Position numbers and translations under genes: made by a program | Notes under the pieces: generated by a model | Databases searched by the model: none | What the model was told of the DNA's origin: nothing | The model's input: the letters and a program-made list of their open reading frames with translations, nothing else | Assembly: GCA_002491905.1 (NCBI GenBank) | Contig: DKWV01000044.1 | Span: 29,726-93,725 of the forward strand | Direction: 5' to 3' | DNA: 64,000 nt | DNA from: Lachnospiraceae bacterium UBA7143 | GTDB taxonomy: Bacteria; Bacillota; Clostridia; Lachnospirales; Lachnospiraceae | Shown: one piece after another, positions 48,701-57,751 of the stretch | How the letters are laid out: the number at the start of each line of letters is the position of its first letter | How positions within the stretch are numbered: position 1 is the stretch's first letter

Positions 48701-49852
48701 TTACCCATTGTCCCCGCTTTCCGCACCCACCTTTTGCATGCCGTCCAGCTTCTGTTTCTTATAGGCCGCGAAGCACCCCATGTCCAGCGCGTCCCTGATC
48801 TCCCCCATCATGGTATTGTAGAAATAGAGATTGTGCAGTACACAAAGACGCATCCCCAGCATCTCCTTCGCTTTCAGCAGATGCCTGATATATGCCCTGG
48901 AATAACGTCTGCAGGCCGGACAGGGGCATCCCTCCTCAATCGGCCTGTCATCGAGCTCATATTTCGCGTTAAAGAGATTGATTTTCCCGCGGTTTGTGTA
49001 CAGATGGCCATGTCTTCCGTTTCTGGTCGGATATACACAGTCGAAGAAATCCACGCCCCGCTCCACTGCTTCCAGAATATTTGCCGGCGTACCCACCCCC
49101 ATGAGATAAGTAGGTTTGTCCTTAGGCAGATAAGGCACGGTCTCCTCAATCACATGATACATCTGCTCGTGGCTCTCTCCCACCGCAAGGCCGCCAAGCG
49201 CATAACCGTCGCAGTCCAGTTCCGCGATCTGCTTTGCGTGCTCTATGCGGATATCATCAAAAACCGCTCCCTGATTGATTCCAAATAACATCTGTTCTTT
49301 ATTGATGGTATCCTCCAGCCCGTTCAGGCGCGCCATTTCTTGTTTGCAGCGCACAAGCCACCTTGTCGTGCGCGCCACGGAATCCTCCACATACTTTCTC
49401 TCCGCCGTGCTGGCCGGACACTCGTCGAAAGCCATCGCAACCGTAGATGCCAGATTAGACTGGATCTGCATACTCTCCTCCGGCCCCATAAAAATCTTAC
49501 GGCCGTCTATATGGGAGTGAAAATATACCCCCTCCTCCTTAATCCGCCTAAGTCCAGCCAGGGAAAACACCTGAAATCCGCCGGAGTCCGTGAGAATCGG
49601 CCTGTTCCATGACATAAAGCGATGCAGGCCGCCAAGCTCCCTGATGATCCGATCTCCCGGCCTCACATGCAGATGGTAGGTGTTGGACAATTCTATCTGT
49701 GTACCGATCTGTTCCAAATCCTCCGTAGATACCGCACCTTTGATAGCCGCCACTGTCCCGACATTCATAAAGACAGGGGTCTGAACCGTGCCGTGTACCG
49801 TCGCGAATTCGGCCCGTTTCGCCCTGCCTTCCTCTTTTAAGATTCGATACAT
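48701..49852 (-). CDS. tgt: tRNA-guanine (queuine) transglycosylase
   Basis: Tgt swaps guanine 34 of GUN-anticodon tRNAs for the queuosine precursor preQ1. The nucleophile and general base lie in ILTDSGGFQVFSL and DCVYPTRNGRHGHLYT. The zinc site near the C-terminus is CPCPACRRYSRAYIRHLLKA with a later His in VLHNLYFYNTM. The length of 383 residues is normal. GAGG lies four bases before ATG. queA is not adjacent, and yajC follows. Confidence 0.95.
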   Translation of the reverse strand: MYRILKEEGRAKRAEFATVHGTVQTPVFMNVGTVAAIKGAVSTEDLEQIGTQIELSNTYHLHVRPGDRIIRELGGLHRFMSWNRPILTDSGGFQVFSLAGLRRIKEEGVYFHSHIDGRKIFMGPEESMQIQSNLASTVAMAFDECPASTAERKYVEDSVARTTRWLVRCKQEMARLNGLEDTINKEQMLFGINQGAVFDDIRIEHAKQIAELDCDGYALGGLAVGESHEQMYHVIEETVPYLPKDKPTYLMGVGTPANILEAVERGVDFFDCVYPTRNGRHGHLYTNRGKINLFNAKYELDDRPIEEGCPCPACRRYSRAYIRHLLKAKEMLGMRLCVLHNLYFYNTMMGEIRDALDMGCFAAYKKQKLDGMQKVGAESGDNG

Positions 49853-49911
49853 AATACCTCGCTTCCAGGCCCCACCGGCCCGTTTATTCCTTTTTAGAGC
49901 AAATTAAATAA

Positions 49912-50955
49912 CTATAGATATTTATCCCAGAATTCTTCAAGGCACAAATTCTCTTCTTTCATAATCGTGGCCGCCTCCCTGCCCACATAGCGAAAATGCC
50001 AGGGTTCGTACTCAATGCCCGTAATATATTCCTTCCCGGAAGGGTAACGCAGGATAAAGCCGTACTCATGGCAGTGCTCTTCAAGCCATTTTCCCTCCTC
50101 CGTATCCGCAAACCCCTGCTTCAGCGGAATGAAGGTATCGGAAGTAATATCCAGCGCCAGCCCCACCTCGTGCTCACTGCATCCTGGAACTGTAATTACC
50201 CGGGAGGTCGCCTTATATGCATCCATGTAAGATAGTCCCTGTCTCATATAAGATTTAATTCTGTCATTAAAATTATCTTCCTGATGGTCGGAAGTCCTGT
50301 ACGGAGATCTGACCACCAGATTCAGACCATCCTGCTTAGCCGCCTGCATCATAAGAAGCAGATCCTCTATCACACGCTCGTCGCAGCGCATGCCGGACGT
50401 AAAGGTTCCAAGTTTAAAATCATAATCCTCGGGAATGGGATGCTGCTTATTAATGAGGACAAGCCTCCAGTCGGAATGATCGAAGGTAAATTCCGCGCCA
50501 GTCTCCGGCTCTGCATAACCCTCAAACTGCTCTACGCCGTGATCATGTTCATGATGCTCCAGCAAATCGTCCAGCGTGTATGTCTCCACTTCCTCCTCAT
50601 GCTCCGAGACGACATTCCTCTCTTCAAGAATCTCCTCAACCTCCGGATTCACCGGCTCCACCACCGCAAGCGATACATCCGAAGTTTCCACAACCGCGCT
50701 ATAGGTCTCCTGCGCGCTGGTAAATCCGGTGCGCTCTGCAAACACGGCAAAGGAAAAACTGCAGCTGCTCATAAAAAAGACAGCCACAAAAAACATACTG
50801 GCATAACGTTTCCCATTGGTCAGGAAATGCTTACACATATAATAGAAACAAAGTACCACCGACATCCCAGCCAGACAGGGATACTTCATCAGTTTGTTCT
50901 TTTTGGCCACGCCGGTAAAGTATGCTATTATTTTTTGTCGAAATGTTTTATCCAT
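49912..50955 (-). CDS. VanY-type D-alanyl-D-alanine carboxypeptidase
   Basis: This is an M15B metallopeptidase that trims D-Ala from peptidoglycan stems. The N-terminus has two hydrophobic segments (YPCLAGMSVVLCFYYMC and ASMFFVAVFFMSSCSFSFAV), giving a membrane anchor. An acidic linker with a histidine-rich stretch (LLEHHEHDHGVEQF) follows. The peptidase domain has the zinc ligands in GCSEHEVGLALDIT and the EPWHFRYVG motif with the third ligand. RSPYRTSDHQEDNFNDRI is also typical. Whether it affects vancomycin response is not shown; no van genes are near. Confidence 0.88.
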   Translation of the reverse strand: MDKTFRQKIIAYFTGVAKKNKLMKYPCLAGMSVVLCFYYMCKHFLTNGKRYASMFFVAVFFMSSCSFSFAVFAERTGFTSAQETYSAVVETSDVSLAVVEPVNPEVEEILEERNVVSEHEEEVETYTLDDLLEHHEHDHGVEQFEGYAEPETGAEFTFDHSDWRLVLINKQHPIPEDYDFKLGTFTSGMRCDERVIEDLLLMMQAAKQDGLNLVVRSPYRTSDHQEDNFNDRIKSYMRQGLSYMDAYKATSRVITVPGCSEHEVGLALDITSDTFIPLKQGFADTEEGKWLEEHCHEYGFILRYPSGKEYITGIEYEPWHFRYVGREAATIMKEENLCLEEFWDKYL

Positions 50956-50994
50956 TCGGTCCTCGAATCTTTTCCACCTACAATTCTGTCTTAT

Positions 50995-51022
50995 ATCATA
51001 ACATATAAAATTTATTTGTACA
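50995..51022 (-). promoter_or_regulatory. Probable promoter of the VanY-type gene
   Basis: TGTACA (51022-51017) and TATGAT (51000-50995) on the minus strand, spaced by 16 bases. Confidence 0.5.
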
Positions 51023-51055
51023 CCCCTTTTTTATGTAAATCTGTCATATTTCTAG

Positions 51056-51170
51056 CTTTTTTTTATATCTTTTCCTCTTAGATTTGATTTTTTCCTTTTC
51101 CTCCTTTTGGCCTTTCTCCTTCGTCCCCGTTTTCCCTCTCTCTTTTTCCTTTCCCCTGCTCTTGCTTTTT
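51056..51170. other. Polypyrimidine tract (plus strand)
   Basis: About 115 bases that are nearly all C and T on the plus strand, with T- and C-rich runs. The minus strand reads as a lysine/glutamate-rich open frame, but composition alone explains it. The aroC promoter overlaps the right end. Confidence 0.7.
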
Positions 51171-51189
51171 AAACAGAATATGGTATGCT
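51162..51189 (+). promoter_or_regulatory. Promoter of aroC
   Basis: TTGCTT (51162-51167) and TATGCT (51184-51189), spaced by 16 bases, about 190 bases before the aroC start. Confidence 0.5.
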
Positions 51190-51194
51190 GAATA

Positions 51195-51217
51195 TTGGTA
51201 AAAACGCGTTTTTCCAA
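51195..51217. promoter_or_regulatory. Palindrome at the aroC transcription start
   Basis: A perfect 14-base palindrome, AAAAACGCGTTTTT (51200-51213), is flanked by TTGG and CCAA. It sits about 10 bases past the -10 element, where an operator would block initiation. Confidence 0.45.
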
Positions 51218-51381
51218 ATACCTTATATGCGTTATGCGTTTTTCCGCACATAAGGGAGGCATCGGCATCTCCTTTATTGTATTTAATTGTACATTTTATA
51301 TTTCATGTGCAATTTAATTTTGCAGGATATCCTGCACGCAGTTTTCAGAAAACTTCACACCACTCAGGAAAGGATCAGACA

Positions 51382-52482
51382 ATGGCAGGCTCAACACTGG
51401 GAATTATCTATCGAATTACTACCTGGGGCGAATCCCACGGCGCCGGACTCGGCGTTATCGTGGATGGCTGCCCCGCTGGACTACCGCTTAGTGCAAACGA
51501 TATTCAGTTATATCTGGACCGGCGCAAGCCCGGGCAAAGCAGGATCGCAACCCCCCGCAGGGAAGCAGATGAAGTGGAGATTCTCTCCGGCATCTTTGAG
51601 GGAAAAACCACAGGGACCCCGATTTCCCTGCTTGTCCGAAATACTTCGCAGCACTCTGGAGACTATACGGAAATCGCCGAATGCTACCGTCCCGGCCATG
51701 CGGACTACACATTTGACCAAAAATACGGTTTCCGAGATTACCGGGGCGGCGGGCGCTCCTCTGGCCGGGAAACAATCGGCCGTGTGGCTGCTGGCGCCAT
51801 CGCAGCAAAAGTTCTGAAAGAATTTGGCATAACCTTATGTGCCTACACCAAATCCATAGGCCCCATATCCATTCATCCAGATTCTTTTGATCCGGCGGCT
51901 ATCCTGGAAACGCCCACCGCCATGCCAGACAGGGACGCTTCTGCTCAGGCAGAAAAATTTCTGGCAGACTGCATGAGTAATTATGATTCTGCAGGAGGGG
52001 TTATTGAATGTGTGGCAGACGGCGTTCCGGCAGGTCTCGGTGATCCTGTTTTTGAAAAGCTGGATGCCAATCTGGCTAAAGCGGTTATGTCCATCGGCGC
52101 CGTCAAAGCCGTGGAAATCGGCGATGGCATTGAGGTATCCATGCATCACGGCTCCACAAACAACGACCCCTTCCGTCTGGAAGGAAAACAGATTGTCAAA
52201 TCCTCCAACCATGCCGGAGGGATTCTCGGCGGCATCAGCGACGGTTCACAGATCATCCTGCGTGCCCATGTAAAACCCACCCCTTCCATCTTTTCCCCAC
52301 AGGACACTGTCAACCGGGAAGGAAAGGAAACCCAGATTTCCATTAAAGGTCGGCACGACCCCGTCATTGTTCCCCGGGCGGTAGTCGTAGTGGAATCCAT
52401 GACTGCCATCACCCTTTTAGATGCGCTTCTGGTCAACGCAGGAGCCAAAATGGAGCACCTGAAAGCCATATACAAAAGTTAA
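51382..52482 (+). CDS. aroC: Chorismate synthase
   Basis: AroC uses reduced FMN to make chorismate, the precursor of aromatic amino acids. The signature TTWGESHGAGLGVIVDGCPA is at the N-terminus, with later blocks RSSGRETIGRVAAGAIA, DSAGGVIECVADGVPAGLGD and GGISDGSQIILRAHVKPTPS and a family-like end VVVESMTAITLLDALL. The ATG at 51382 with AAAGGA seven bases upstream is the start. The frame is open back to 51277, but that part lies in AT-rich leader. Length is 366 residues. A strong terminator follows. Confidence 0.95.
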   Translation: MAGSTLGIIYRITTWGESHGAGLGVIVDGCPAGLPLSANDIQLYLDRRKPGQSRIATPRREADEVEILSGIFEGKTTGTPISLLVRNTSQHSGDYTEIAECYRPGHADYTFDQKYGFRDYRGGGRSSGRETIGRVAAGAIAAKVLKEFGITLCAYTKSIGPISIHPDSFDPAAILETPTAMPDRDASAQAEKFLADCMSNYDSAGGVIECVADGVPAGLGDPVFEKLDANLAKAVMSIGAVKAVEIGDGIEVSMHHGSTNNDPFRLEGKQIVKSSNHAGGILGGISDGSQIILRAHVKPTPSIFSPQDTVNREGKETQISIKGRHDPVIVPRAVVVVESMTAITLLDALLVNAGAKMEHLKAIYKS

Positions 52483-52499
52483 ATCAGTGCAAGAAAAGA

Positions 52500-52539
52500 G
52501 CTGTATATTAAACTTGGTTTTAATATACAGCCTTTCTTT
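52500..52539. terminator. Bidirectional terminator after aroC
   Basis: GCTGTATATTAAA and TTTAATATACAGC pair over 13 bases. TTTCTTT follows on the plus strand and TCTTTTCTT on the minus strand, so it may serve both aroC and the DUF3737 gene. Confidence 0.85.
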
Positions 52540-52659
52540 ATCCATTTTCTCTCAATTTTCCCGATTATTTTCTATTTTAAGTAAACCAAACAAAAGTACT
52601 ATTCCATATCAAAATATCATTTGGTAACGTTTATTATTTACGTAGTATCACCCGTTATT

Positions 52660-53502
52660 TTACCGAATCACAATTTTGCCTGTGCATTCCATAACAGGAG
52701 CTTCCCTAATAATTTCTCCCACACTGTCCACTGTGATGATGCCAGATTTCGGATTCTTAATGGAAATCACATGTCCCTTTACATCTGCCTCCACATCCGA
52801 ATACTCGAAGGACAAATCCGTATCCTCCATAGTACAGTTAACCAGTTTCAGGTTTTTGCAATAGCAGAGGGGTTGTGTTCCGATAATTTTACAGTCAATC
52901 AGCGTCAGACCATCGGAAAACCATGCCAGATATTCCCCCTTCACCACAGAATTTCTGACCGTCACGTTCTCGCTGTGCCAGAAAGCATCCTTGGTATCCA
53001 GCACACAATCGGTAATTTCCAGATTTTTCATATATTGAAAAGAATACTTTCCCTCCATTTGCACCCGCTCCAGCTTCACGTTCCTGCTGTCGAAGAATAA
53101 ATACTCCGATTCAATATCCGAGTCCGTCAGTGCAATTTCCCCAGACTTCCATCCAAACTCCTGAGACACAATATGGCAGTTCTCAAGCCTGATCCGTTCA
53201 CACTCCCTGAGAGCCTTAATGCCGCCCAGGGTTGAATTCCTGATCACGCCGTCCGCCGCATACCAGATCGCCGCCCTCGTCAGCTCATCCATTGTTGAAT
53301 GTTCCATGACAAACTTTTTCACATGCCAGAGAGGATACCGCAGGGAAAAGCTGCAGTTTTTCAAGTTCACATCTCTGGATTCCTTTAAAACCGACTCTCC
53401 GTCCGCGGGACCAGCAAAAATACAATCCATTATATCCGCGTTCTGCATATTATATAACGCCCGTTCTTCATCGAACTGCTGATTTTTAATCACTGTTCTC
53501 AT
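52660..53502 (-). CDS. DUF3737 family protein (predicted beta-helix)
   Basis: The 280-residue protein belongs to DUF3737. It is built from short repeats with an N-x-x-x-N/D pattern (ADIMDCIF, RDVNLKNCSFSLRYPLW, ERIRLENCHIVSQEFGW, ENVTVRNSVVKGEYLAWF), suggesting a right-handed beta-helix. No signal peptide is seen. The molecular function is unknown; family genes occur in fermentative Firmicutes. AAAGGG precedes ATG. It follows the GH25 gene by 84 bases and may share its transcript. Confidence 0.85.
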   Translation of the reverse strand: MRTVIKNQQFDEERALYNMQNADIMDCIFAGPADGESVLKESRDVNLKNCSFSLRYPLWHVKKFVMEHSTMDELTRAAIWYAADGVIRNSTLGGIKALRECERIRLENCHIVSQEFGWKSGEIALTDSDIESEYLFFDSRNVKLERVQMEGKYSFQYMKNLEITDCVLDTKDAFWHSENVTVRNSVVKGEYLAWFSDGLTLIDCKIIGTQPLCYCKNLKLVNCTMEDTDLSFEYSDVEADVKGHVISIKNPKSGIITVDSVGEIIREAPVMECTGKIVIR

Positions 53503-53586
53503 CTGAAACCGCCCTTTCTCAATATTTTTTTATCACAAGCTCTTCGGTGAGCAAGCTCCCGCTCCGCTTATTCGCCTGTCTGCGCA

Positions 53587-55266
53587 CTACTCATTGCCTT
53601 CGCGAAGGTAGCTGGTTATGGCGTAGACGGTCTGCCCGTTGTAGGAGAGCCTCGACCAGCCATAGTCCTCATTGATGCCCGTTCTGGTGGCATACTCCCC
53701 GTTGTGCAGCACCGCCACCACCACGGCATCCGGATTGGTCACACTGGGAAGTGCCCGCAGATTGACCTCGATCTTTGCCGTCACCTGTTCATCACGCTCT
53801 GCAAATTTTGTCTTCAATCCGTCTCCGCTGCCCGCTCCCTCCTGCGTCTCCGTCTTCGGCGTCTGGTATCCCAGATCTGTGGTTAAGTAGCTGCTTACGG
53901 CATAGACCGTCTGATCGTTATAAGTAAGCCTCGACCAGCCGCTGTCACTCACACCTGTTCTTTTTACCGTCTCCCCGTTTTTCAGTGTGTACACCACCGT
54001 GCTGTCATCCCCCTGACTGGGAATATTGCGCAGATTAGTGGAATCCTTGGCCGTGACCTCCTCATCCACCTGGGTGAAGGGCATCAGCGCCTCCACATCC
54101 GCCTGTGCTTCCTCCGGCGCTTCCTCACTCTGCGCACCGGCTGTCCCCTCATAGCCAAAATAGGCGATGTTCACGTCCACCGGCTGGCCGATCCCTGCGA
54201 CCGTTCCCCGGTTGGAGTACTGCCACATGGCATGTACGCCGCCGTAGGAAGACTTTTCCGTCTGTGGATAAGGTGCCGACGGATACTGGGAAACCCAGAT
54301 CCGATAATTTTTTTCAATTCTTGAAGTTTCCCATTTCGCATCTCCCGTCATCTCATTCATGGAAGAATAGAACATGGGCGTATAGCCCCTCTCATAAATT
54401 CTATTCAGGAAAGCAACGGCTATGTCAGTCCTCTGCGCCGCCGACAGACCATACTGTGCGCTCCCTTCCCGCTCAAATCCTTCACAGTCAAAGGCCACAG
54501 GATATGTTATCTGATACTGCGAAATATAGTCGGCCGTCCAATCCGCTTCCTCTTTCGCTTCCTCCTCACTTACCGCGGTGGAGAAAAAATATGCTCCCAG
54601 CTTAACGCCGTTTTTCTGCGCCTCCTGCATATTGTACCGGGCATTGCTGTCAGCGACAATCTCCCGGCTTTCGTCCATGCGGTAGCCCACCCGCACCATG
54701 ACAAAGTCAACGCCGGAAGCCGCCACCTGCGCCCAATCTATGGTTCCCTGATATCTTGCCACATCAATTCCGAAAGTAATTTCGTCCGTCTCTGCCGCCG
54801 CACTGGAAGAAAGGAGTTTGCTCACATCCACCTCCGTGCCCTGCTCGGTACTCATGGTTGCCGTTTCCGGGTCATCATCCTCCTGCACCTGCTGATCTCT
54901 CTCCCCGATTTTCTCTCCGTCCGTAGAATCTATTGCTTCCTCGGACTGCGGCACAAAATCCTGCGCCTCTTCCGGCTCAGATTCCGGCTCTTCCTCCTGT
55001 ATCTCCTCGATATCGGCAGCTGCAGGGAACGCTTTTCCCTCCGCGCTTTTGTTCCCTTTCACCAGAAAAAACACGACTGCCGCAACGATCACAGCCACAA
55101 GACCAATGACGCAAGGAAACAGGACTCTGTGCACAAACCGATTTGTTCTCTCATCCAGCTCGTCCTCAAAAACTTCGTCATTGTCATAGGCGTCCTCCTC
55201 CGGCAGATCGTACTCCCCGTCATCCAGATCCAGGAACTCCAAATCGTCATCCTTATGCGATTTCAC
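53587..55266 (-). CDS. Membrane-anchored GH25 muramidase with SH3 domains
   Basis: This protein has an acidic cytoplasmic N-terminus (LEFLDLDDGEYDLPEEDAYD), one membrane span (VLFPCVIGLVAVIVAAVVFF), an acidic Glu/Pro-rich linker, a GH25 lysozyme-like domain and two C-terminal SH3_3-type repeats. GH25 landmarks are TFGIDVARYQGTIDW, VDFVMVRVGYR and PVAFDCEGFER, giving the acidic pair. The repeats read STNLRNIPSQGDDSTVVYTL and EVNLRALPSVTNPDAVVVAV, each followed by a GWSRL motif. The start is GTG 55266, with AGGAGAGG six bases upstream, preferred over ATG 55326, which lacks a site. It should cleave peptidoglycan outside the membrane. Confidence 0.9.
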   Translation of the reverse strand: MKSHKDDDLEFLDLDDGEYDLPEEDAYDNDEVFEDELDERTNRFVHRVLFPCVIGLVAVIVAAVVFFLVKGNKSAEGKAFPAAADIEEIQEEEPESEPEEAQDFVPQSEEAIDSTDGEKIGERDQQVQEDDDPETATMSTEQGTEVDVSKLLSSSAAAETDEITFGIDVARYQGTIDWAQVAASGVDFVMVRVGYRMDESREIVADSNARYNMQEAQKNGVKLGAYFFSTAVSEEEAKEEADWTADYISQYQITYPVAFDCEGFEREGSAQYGLSAAQRTDIAVAFLNRIYERGYTPMFYSSMNEMTGDAKWETSRIEKNYRIWVSQYPSAPYPQTEKSSYGGVHAMWQYSNRGTVAGIGQPVDVNIAYFGYEGTAGAQSEEAPEEAQADVEALMPFTQVDEEVTAKDSTNLRNIPSQGDDSTVVYTLKNGETVKRTGVSDSGWSRLTYNDQTVYAVSSYLTTDLGYQTPKTETQEGAGSGDGLKTKFAERDEQVTAKIEVNLRALPSVTNPDAVVVAVLHNGEYATRTGINEDYGWSRLSYNGQTVYAITSYLREGNE

Positions 55267-55341
55267 AGCACACCTCTCCTGTATTTTCGTGAATTTTTCT
55301 GTTTCTTCCCCTTTGTTTAATATCATATCGGTTGCTATTTA

Positions 55342-56325
55342 TTAGAAACTTTCCAAAAGTTCCAGATAAAATTCGTAATAATCCTTCCGGTTCTCCTTCA
55401 TAAACTGGATCGCCGACTTCGGATGCTGGTTAAGAAGGCCGGTCAGAAGGTAAGGCACATCATATCCCCATGTCACGCCAGATTCCTTCAGCGGATTAAT
55501 CTCCCTCTCGATAAAACGCAGAATCGGATTGACATTATATTTCGGGTTCTTTAAGAAACCCAGAAGCAGCTCACTGGGACAGTTTCCGCATCCCCTTCCC
55601 ATGCCGTTCACCGTAGCGTCCAGATAGCTTACGCCCATGATGACCACCTCTGTGGTATTGGCAAAGGCAAGCTGTTGGTTGTTATGCGCATGGATTCCGA
55701 CTTTTTTCCCGTACTTGGCCGCCACCTCCAGATATTTGTCCGCAAGACGCCTTGCCTGCTCCGGATACAGGGAACCGTAACTGTCCACCAGGTAAATTGT
55801 CCCCACACTGCTTGCCCCAAGCAGATCAAGCGCCGCGTCAAGGTCTGTCTCATTAGCCTTTGAGATCGCCATAATATTGACGGTAGTCTCATAGCCCTTC
55901 TTCGTGCAGTCCTCTATCATTTCAATAGCAGCCGGTATTGTATTGATATAAGTCGCGACACGCACCAGGTCAATCGGACTGTCTTTCTTATTCAGGATAT
56001 CTTTTCTGAAATCGCAGCGCCCTACATCCGCCATCACAGCAATCTTCATATCCGTCTTGTTATCGCCCACAACGGCACGGATATCTTTGTCATCACAGAA
56101 TTTCCACTTGCCGAATTTATTCACGTCAAACATCTCTTTTGACGCCTTGTAGCCGAACTCCATATAGTCTACGCCGGCCTTGATATTGGCGCGGTACAGT
56201 CCCTTTACAAACTCGTCCGTAAAGTAGAAATCGTTTACCAGTCCACCGTCCCGCAGCGTACAGTCCACCACCTTAATATCAGGCGCGTAGGACATCAGTG
56301 TTCTGCCTTTTGCCCTTTTTTCCAT
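55342..56325 (-). CDS. HMG-CoA lyase-like / aldolase-family TIM-barrel protein
   Basis: The 327-residue protein resembles the DRE-TIM metallolyase superfamily (HMG-CoA lyase, 4-hydroxy-2-oxovalerate aldolase, isopropylmalate synthase). The N-terminal DCTLRDGGL is the family metal and catalytic motif, and the zinc-binding histidines are in VGIHAHNNQQLAFANT. GMGRGCGNCPSELLLGFL follows. The exact reaction is unknown, and no dehydrogenase for an acylating aldolase is adjacent. It is downstream of tyrS by 66 bases. ATG 56325 is used; ATG 56295 is an alternative. Confidence 0.82.
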   Translation of the reverse strand: MEKRAKGRTLMSYAPDIKVVDCTLRDGGLVNDFYFTDEFVKGLYRANIKAGVDYMEFGYKASKEMFDVNKFGKWKFCDDKDIRAVVGDNKTDMKIAVMADVGRCDFRKDILNKKDSPIDLVRVATYINTIPAAIEMIEDCTKKGYETTVNIMAISKANETDLDAALDLLGASSVGTIYLVDSYGSLYPEQARRLADKYLEVAAKYGKKVGIHAHNNQQLAFANTTEVVIMGVSYLDATVNGMGRGCGNCPSELLLGFLKNPKYNVNPILRFIEREINPLKESGVTWGYDVPYLLTGLLNQHPKSAIQFMKENRKDYYEFYLELLESF

Positions 56326-56391
56326 CTCTCGTTCACCCTTTCTTTCACAAAACGCTATAATTATAACACGTGCTATTTTAAAATTCCTGTT

Positions 56392-57618
56392 CTACTCTAC
56401 CAGAATCTTCTTGAAGCTCTTCTTTCCCTTCTTCACGATAAACTCTTCCGCCGCAATATCCTCCCTGGTATAAGTAGTCTTGATATCGCCCACCTTCTCG
56501 CCCTTTACCGAGACACCGCCCTGTTCCACAGCTCTGCGTGCCTCCGAGCGGGACGACGCCAGACCTGCCGCCACGATCACGCCCAGAATATCGATCACAC
56601 CCTCCTTGAAATCCGCCTCTGAAAGCGTCGCCGCAGGCATATTCTCTGAACTGCCACCGCCTGCAAAGAGCGCCTTTGATGCCTCCTTCGCCTTCCCGGC
56701 TTCCTCCTCGCCGTGTACCAGATTAGTCAGTTCATAGGCAAGAATCTCCTTCGCCTCGTTCAACTGGCTGCCCTCCCAGTGATCCATCTCCTCGATCTGC
56801 GAAAGCGGCAGGAAAGTGAGCATCCGCAGACATTTGAGCACATCCGCGTCATCCACATTGCGCCAGTACTGGTAGAACTCAAATGGTGTGGTCTTATTAG
56901 GGTCAAGCCAGACCGCACCCTTCTGGGTCTTGCCCATCTTCTTGCCCTCAGAGTTCATAAGAAGGGTGATGGTCATGGCGTACGCATCCTTCGAAAGTTT
57001 TCTGCGGATCAGATCCGTGCCGCCCAGCATATTGCTCCACTGGTCGTCCCCGCCAAACTGCATGTTACAGCCGTACCTCTTATAAAGCTCCAGGAAATCA
57101 TAGCTCTGCATAATCATGTAATTGAACTCAAGGAAGCTTAACCCCTTCTCCATCCGCTGCTTGTAGCACTCCGCCCGCAGCATGTTGTTTACGGAAAAGC
57201 AGGCTCCCACATCCCTGATAAACTCCACGTAATTTAAATCGAGCAGCCAGTCCGCATTGTTCACCATCAGAGCCTTCCCTTCAGAAAAGTCGATAAAGCG
57301 GCTCATCTGCTTCTTGAAACACTCGCAGTTGTGCTCGATGGTCTCCTTCGTCATCATGGAGCGCATGTCCGTCCGGCCGGAAGGATCGCCGATCATAGCC
57401 GTCCCGCCGCCGATCAGGGCGATAGGCTTGTTACCCGCCTCCTGCAGCCGCTTCATCAGGCATAATGCCATGAAATGCCCTACATGCAGGCTGTCAGCCG
57501 TGGGATCAAAGCCGATATAAAAGGTCGCCTTCCCATTGTTGATCAGGTCGCGGATTTCCTCCGCGTTTGTGAGCTGTGCGAGAAGTCCTCTCGCCTGTAA
57601 TTCTTCGTAAATTCCCAT
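56392..57618 (-). CDS. tyrS: Tyrosyl-tRNA synthetase
   Basis: TyrS charges tRNA-Tyr. The HIGH-like motif is LHVGHF in YIGFDPTADSLHVGHFMALC, and the KMSKS-equivalent is KMGKTQKG. The C-terminal S4 domain (ARRAVEQGGVSVKGEKVG) binds tRNA. ATG 57618 with GGGAG nine bases upstream is preferred over ATG 57642. The length of 408 residues is normal. Expression is controlled by the T-box leader upstream, with additional hairpins between it and the start codon. Confidence 0.95.
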   Translation of the reverse strand: MGIYEELQARGLLAQLTNAEEIRDLINNGKATFYIGFDPTADSLHVGHFMALCLMKRLQEAGNKPIALIGGGTAMIGDPSGRTDMRSMMTKETIEHNCECFKKQMSRFIDFSEGKALMVNNADWLLDLNYVEFIRDVGACFSVNNMLRAECYKQRMEKGLSFLEFNYMIMQSYDFLELYKRYGCNMQFGGDDQWSNMLGGTDLIRRKLSKDAYAMTITLLMNSEGKKMGKTQKGAVWLDPNKTTPFEFYQYWRNVDDADVLKCLRMLTFLPLSQIEEMDHWEGSQLNEAKEILAYELTNLVHGEEEAGKAKEASKALFAGGGSSENMPAATLSEADFKEGVIDILGVIVAAGLASSRSEARRAVEQGGVSVKGEKVGDIKTTYTREDIAAEEFIVKKGKKSFKKILVE

Positions 57619-57668
57619 TGTGATTGTCTCCCTTCCTGACATATTTGATCTGGATGTCCCTTTACAAT

Positions 57669-57744
57669 CGAGTAGGATGCTTTTCCCCCTACTCGCGCGC
57701 CGGGCACCCGTCAGCGAACGCTGACATTTTTCCTCTGGGTGCCC
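57669..57744 (-). promoter_or_regulatory. Extra hairpins in the tyrS leader
   Basis: Between the T-box terminator and tyrS lie two more hairpins: CGAGTAGG/CCTACTCG (57669-57695), and GGGCACCC/GGGTGCCC (57702-57744) with an inner GTCAGC-GAAC-GCTGAC (57710-57725). They form only in the read-through transcript. Their role is unknown. Confidence 0.55.
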
Positions 57745-57751
57745 GTGTGCA

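Noticed and set aside
51044..51268. 74-codon minus-strand open frame rich in Lys and Glu
   Set aside because: It arises from the polypyrimidine tract on the other strand; no ribosome site and no domain.
54105..54605. 166-codon Pro/Ser-rich plus-strand open frame
   Set aside because: Antisense shadow of the GH25 gene.
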